64,000 bases of DNA, taken from positions 152,784 through 216,783 of the forward strand of contig JADJNW010000017.1 of assembly GCA_016714085.1 (NCBI GenBank), written 5' to 3'. The notes under the pieces were generated by a model. That model did not search any database, was not told the origin of the DNA, and saw only the letters and a program-made list of their open reading frames with translations. Origin of the DNA: Saprospiraceae bacterium (GTDB taxonomy: Bacteria > Bacteroidota > Bacteroidia > Chitinophagales > Saprospiraceae). Both the position numbers and the translations under genes were made by a program. Below are positions 63,374 to 64,000 of the stretch, one piece after another (position 1 is the first letter of the stretch; every line of letters starts with the position of its first letter).

Positions 63374-64000
63374 TCACGCTCCTTGTGCCCGATACTCCGA
63401 GGGAGTACAGTTCATCATTCTTTTGAAATGGCGATTAAAATTGGATAGGTTGTTGAAGCCACATAAATAGCCAATCTGCGTGATGGTATAATCGCTGCGC
63501 AAGAGGAAACGGCAAGCGGCTTTCACGCGGAGCTCGTTGAGGTAATTGACGAAGGATTTATTGGTGACCTTTTTGAAATAACGCGAAAACGCATAACGAC
63601 TCAAATGCACCGAACCGGCAATATCATCCAGAGAGATTTCTTTATCAAAATTATCTGCTAAGTAGCGGAAAGCCTTTTTCATGCGGCGGTATAAAGCGGT
63701 ATAAGAATAATTGGAATCAGCGATTGCCTGCGAGAGCAGCGTCTTTTCAGTGCTGAGCGCCATTTGATTTAAGATATTCAGTAATTGAGTGATGCGAGCC
63801 GCGCCACTGAGTTTGGAAAACGCCAGCATCAGCGGTCGAATGCTTTGTGCCAAAGGCTCGTGTAGCTTGAAACTATGCGAGGCTTCTTCCAGAAAATGCT
63901 TCACCGCAGCCATTTCGGGCAGTTGGAAAAAGTATCCGCCGAAAGTGGTCTCCTTAAAAAACACAGAGATGATGTGCGCTTCGCTGTTGTGAAAAACATG
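63374..64000 (-). CDS. AraC-family transcriptional regulator (N-terminus beyond window)
   Basis: Open from the window end (64000) to the stop at 63374, at least 208 residues. A GTG at 63964 could be mistaken for a start, but the frame continues upstream with HVFHNSEAHIISVFFKETTF, part of a cupin-like sensor. The C-terminal HTH pair is ISLDDIAGSVHLSRYAFSRY and YTITQIGYLCGFNNLSNFNR, followed by HFKRMMNCTPSEYRAQGA. The target is unknown. It is followed by the 21-bp repeat array. Confidence 0.88.
   Translation of the reverse strand, partial: HVFHNSEAHIISVFFKETTFGGYFFQLPEMAAVKHFLEEASHSFKLHEPLAQSIRPLMLAFSKLSGAARITQLLNILNQMALSTEKTLLSQAIADSNYSYTALYRRMKKAFRYLADNFDKEISLDDIAGSVHLSRYAFSRYFKKVTNKSFVNYLNELRVKAACRFLLRSDYTITQIGYLCGFNNLSNFNRHFKRMMNCTPSEYRAQGA

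Overview
The window comes from a chromosome of the phylum Bacteroidota, probably the Saprospiria/Chitinophagia side, though that rank is inference. The signs are AT-rich sequence, -7 promoter elements of the form TAnnTTTG instead of TATAAT, almost no Shine-Dalgarno sites, and lineage-typical families: a GldB-like gliding lipoprotein, an Omp28-like protein beside a DUF6029 barrel, DUF6688, BlaI next to an M56 peptidase, HemJ, and many Bacteroidota-type lipoproteins. No plasmid backbone, phage, IS element or CRISPR array is visible. Most of it is ordinary core genome in short operons on both strands.

Layout. 0-8 kb: end of a coiled-coil gene, pheT, an envelope trio (Omp28-like, DUF6029, TlpA), hemA, an RsmI-like methyltransferase. 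8-14 kb: plus-strand run of sugar nucleotidyltransferase, VOC protein, a yeast-type cytosine deaminase, a membrane-anchored MutS-like ATPase, a cupin and a PcaF/PaaJ-type thiolase. 14-22 kb: patatin/BamA-like protein, an orphan ParA with a ribbon-helix-helix partner, a histidine kinase, DUF3089, two NTF2-like proteins, recX. 22-24 kb: two MscS channels. 24.4-29.4 kb: an AraC regulator with redox genes and a barrel protein; two of its promoters share one long operator-like sequence. It ends at tRNA-Gln. 29.7-38 kb: two hydrolases, hemJ, ferredoxin, truA, PBP1A overlapping a divergent pyruvate kinase, a lipoprotein. 38-44 kb: ECF sigma factor, LptF/G permease, lipoprotein, and a BlaI/M56 pair with paired operators. 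44-50 kb: LytTR regulator, HhH protein, queA-trhO, nadC, a barrel protein. 50-62 kb: gldB-like, 2OG oxygenase, two tatA, DUF937, lytic transglycosylase, gatA, AlkZ-like, DUF6688, pentapeptide protein, asnS. 62-64 kb: metallo-beta-lactamase-fold protein, a homopolymer stretch, a 13-unit degenerate 21-bp tandem repeat, and an AraC gene running off the window.

Three patterns cut across the genes. (1) Eight genes carry nine apparent frameshifts, each explained by one base missing, usually from a short homopolymer; this points to consensus error more than real gene decay. (2) Short word-like degenerate repeats sit directly after, or even contain, stop codons of many genes. (3) The 63.07-63.35 kb array of 21-22 bp units, readable as a 7-residue repeat, is the least explained element in the window.

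Functionally the window is rich in translation and tRNA work (PheRS, AsnRS, GatA, TruA, QueA, TrhO, tRNA-Gln, HemA using Glu-tRNA) and in cell-envelope work (PBP1A, lytic transglycosylase, LptF/G, Tat, MscS, barrels, lipoproteins).
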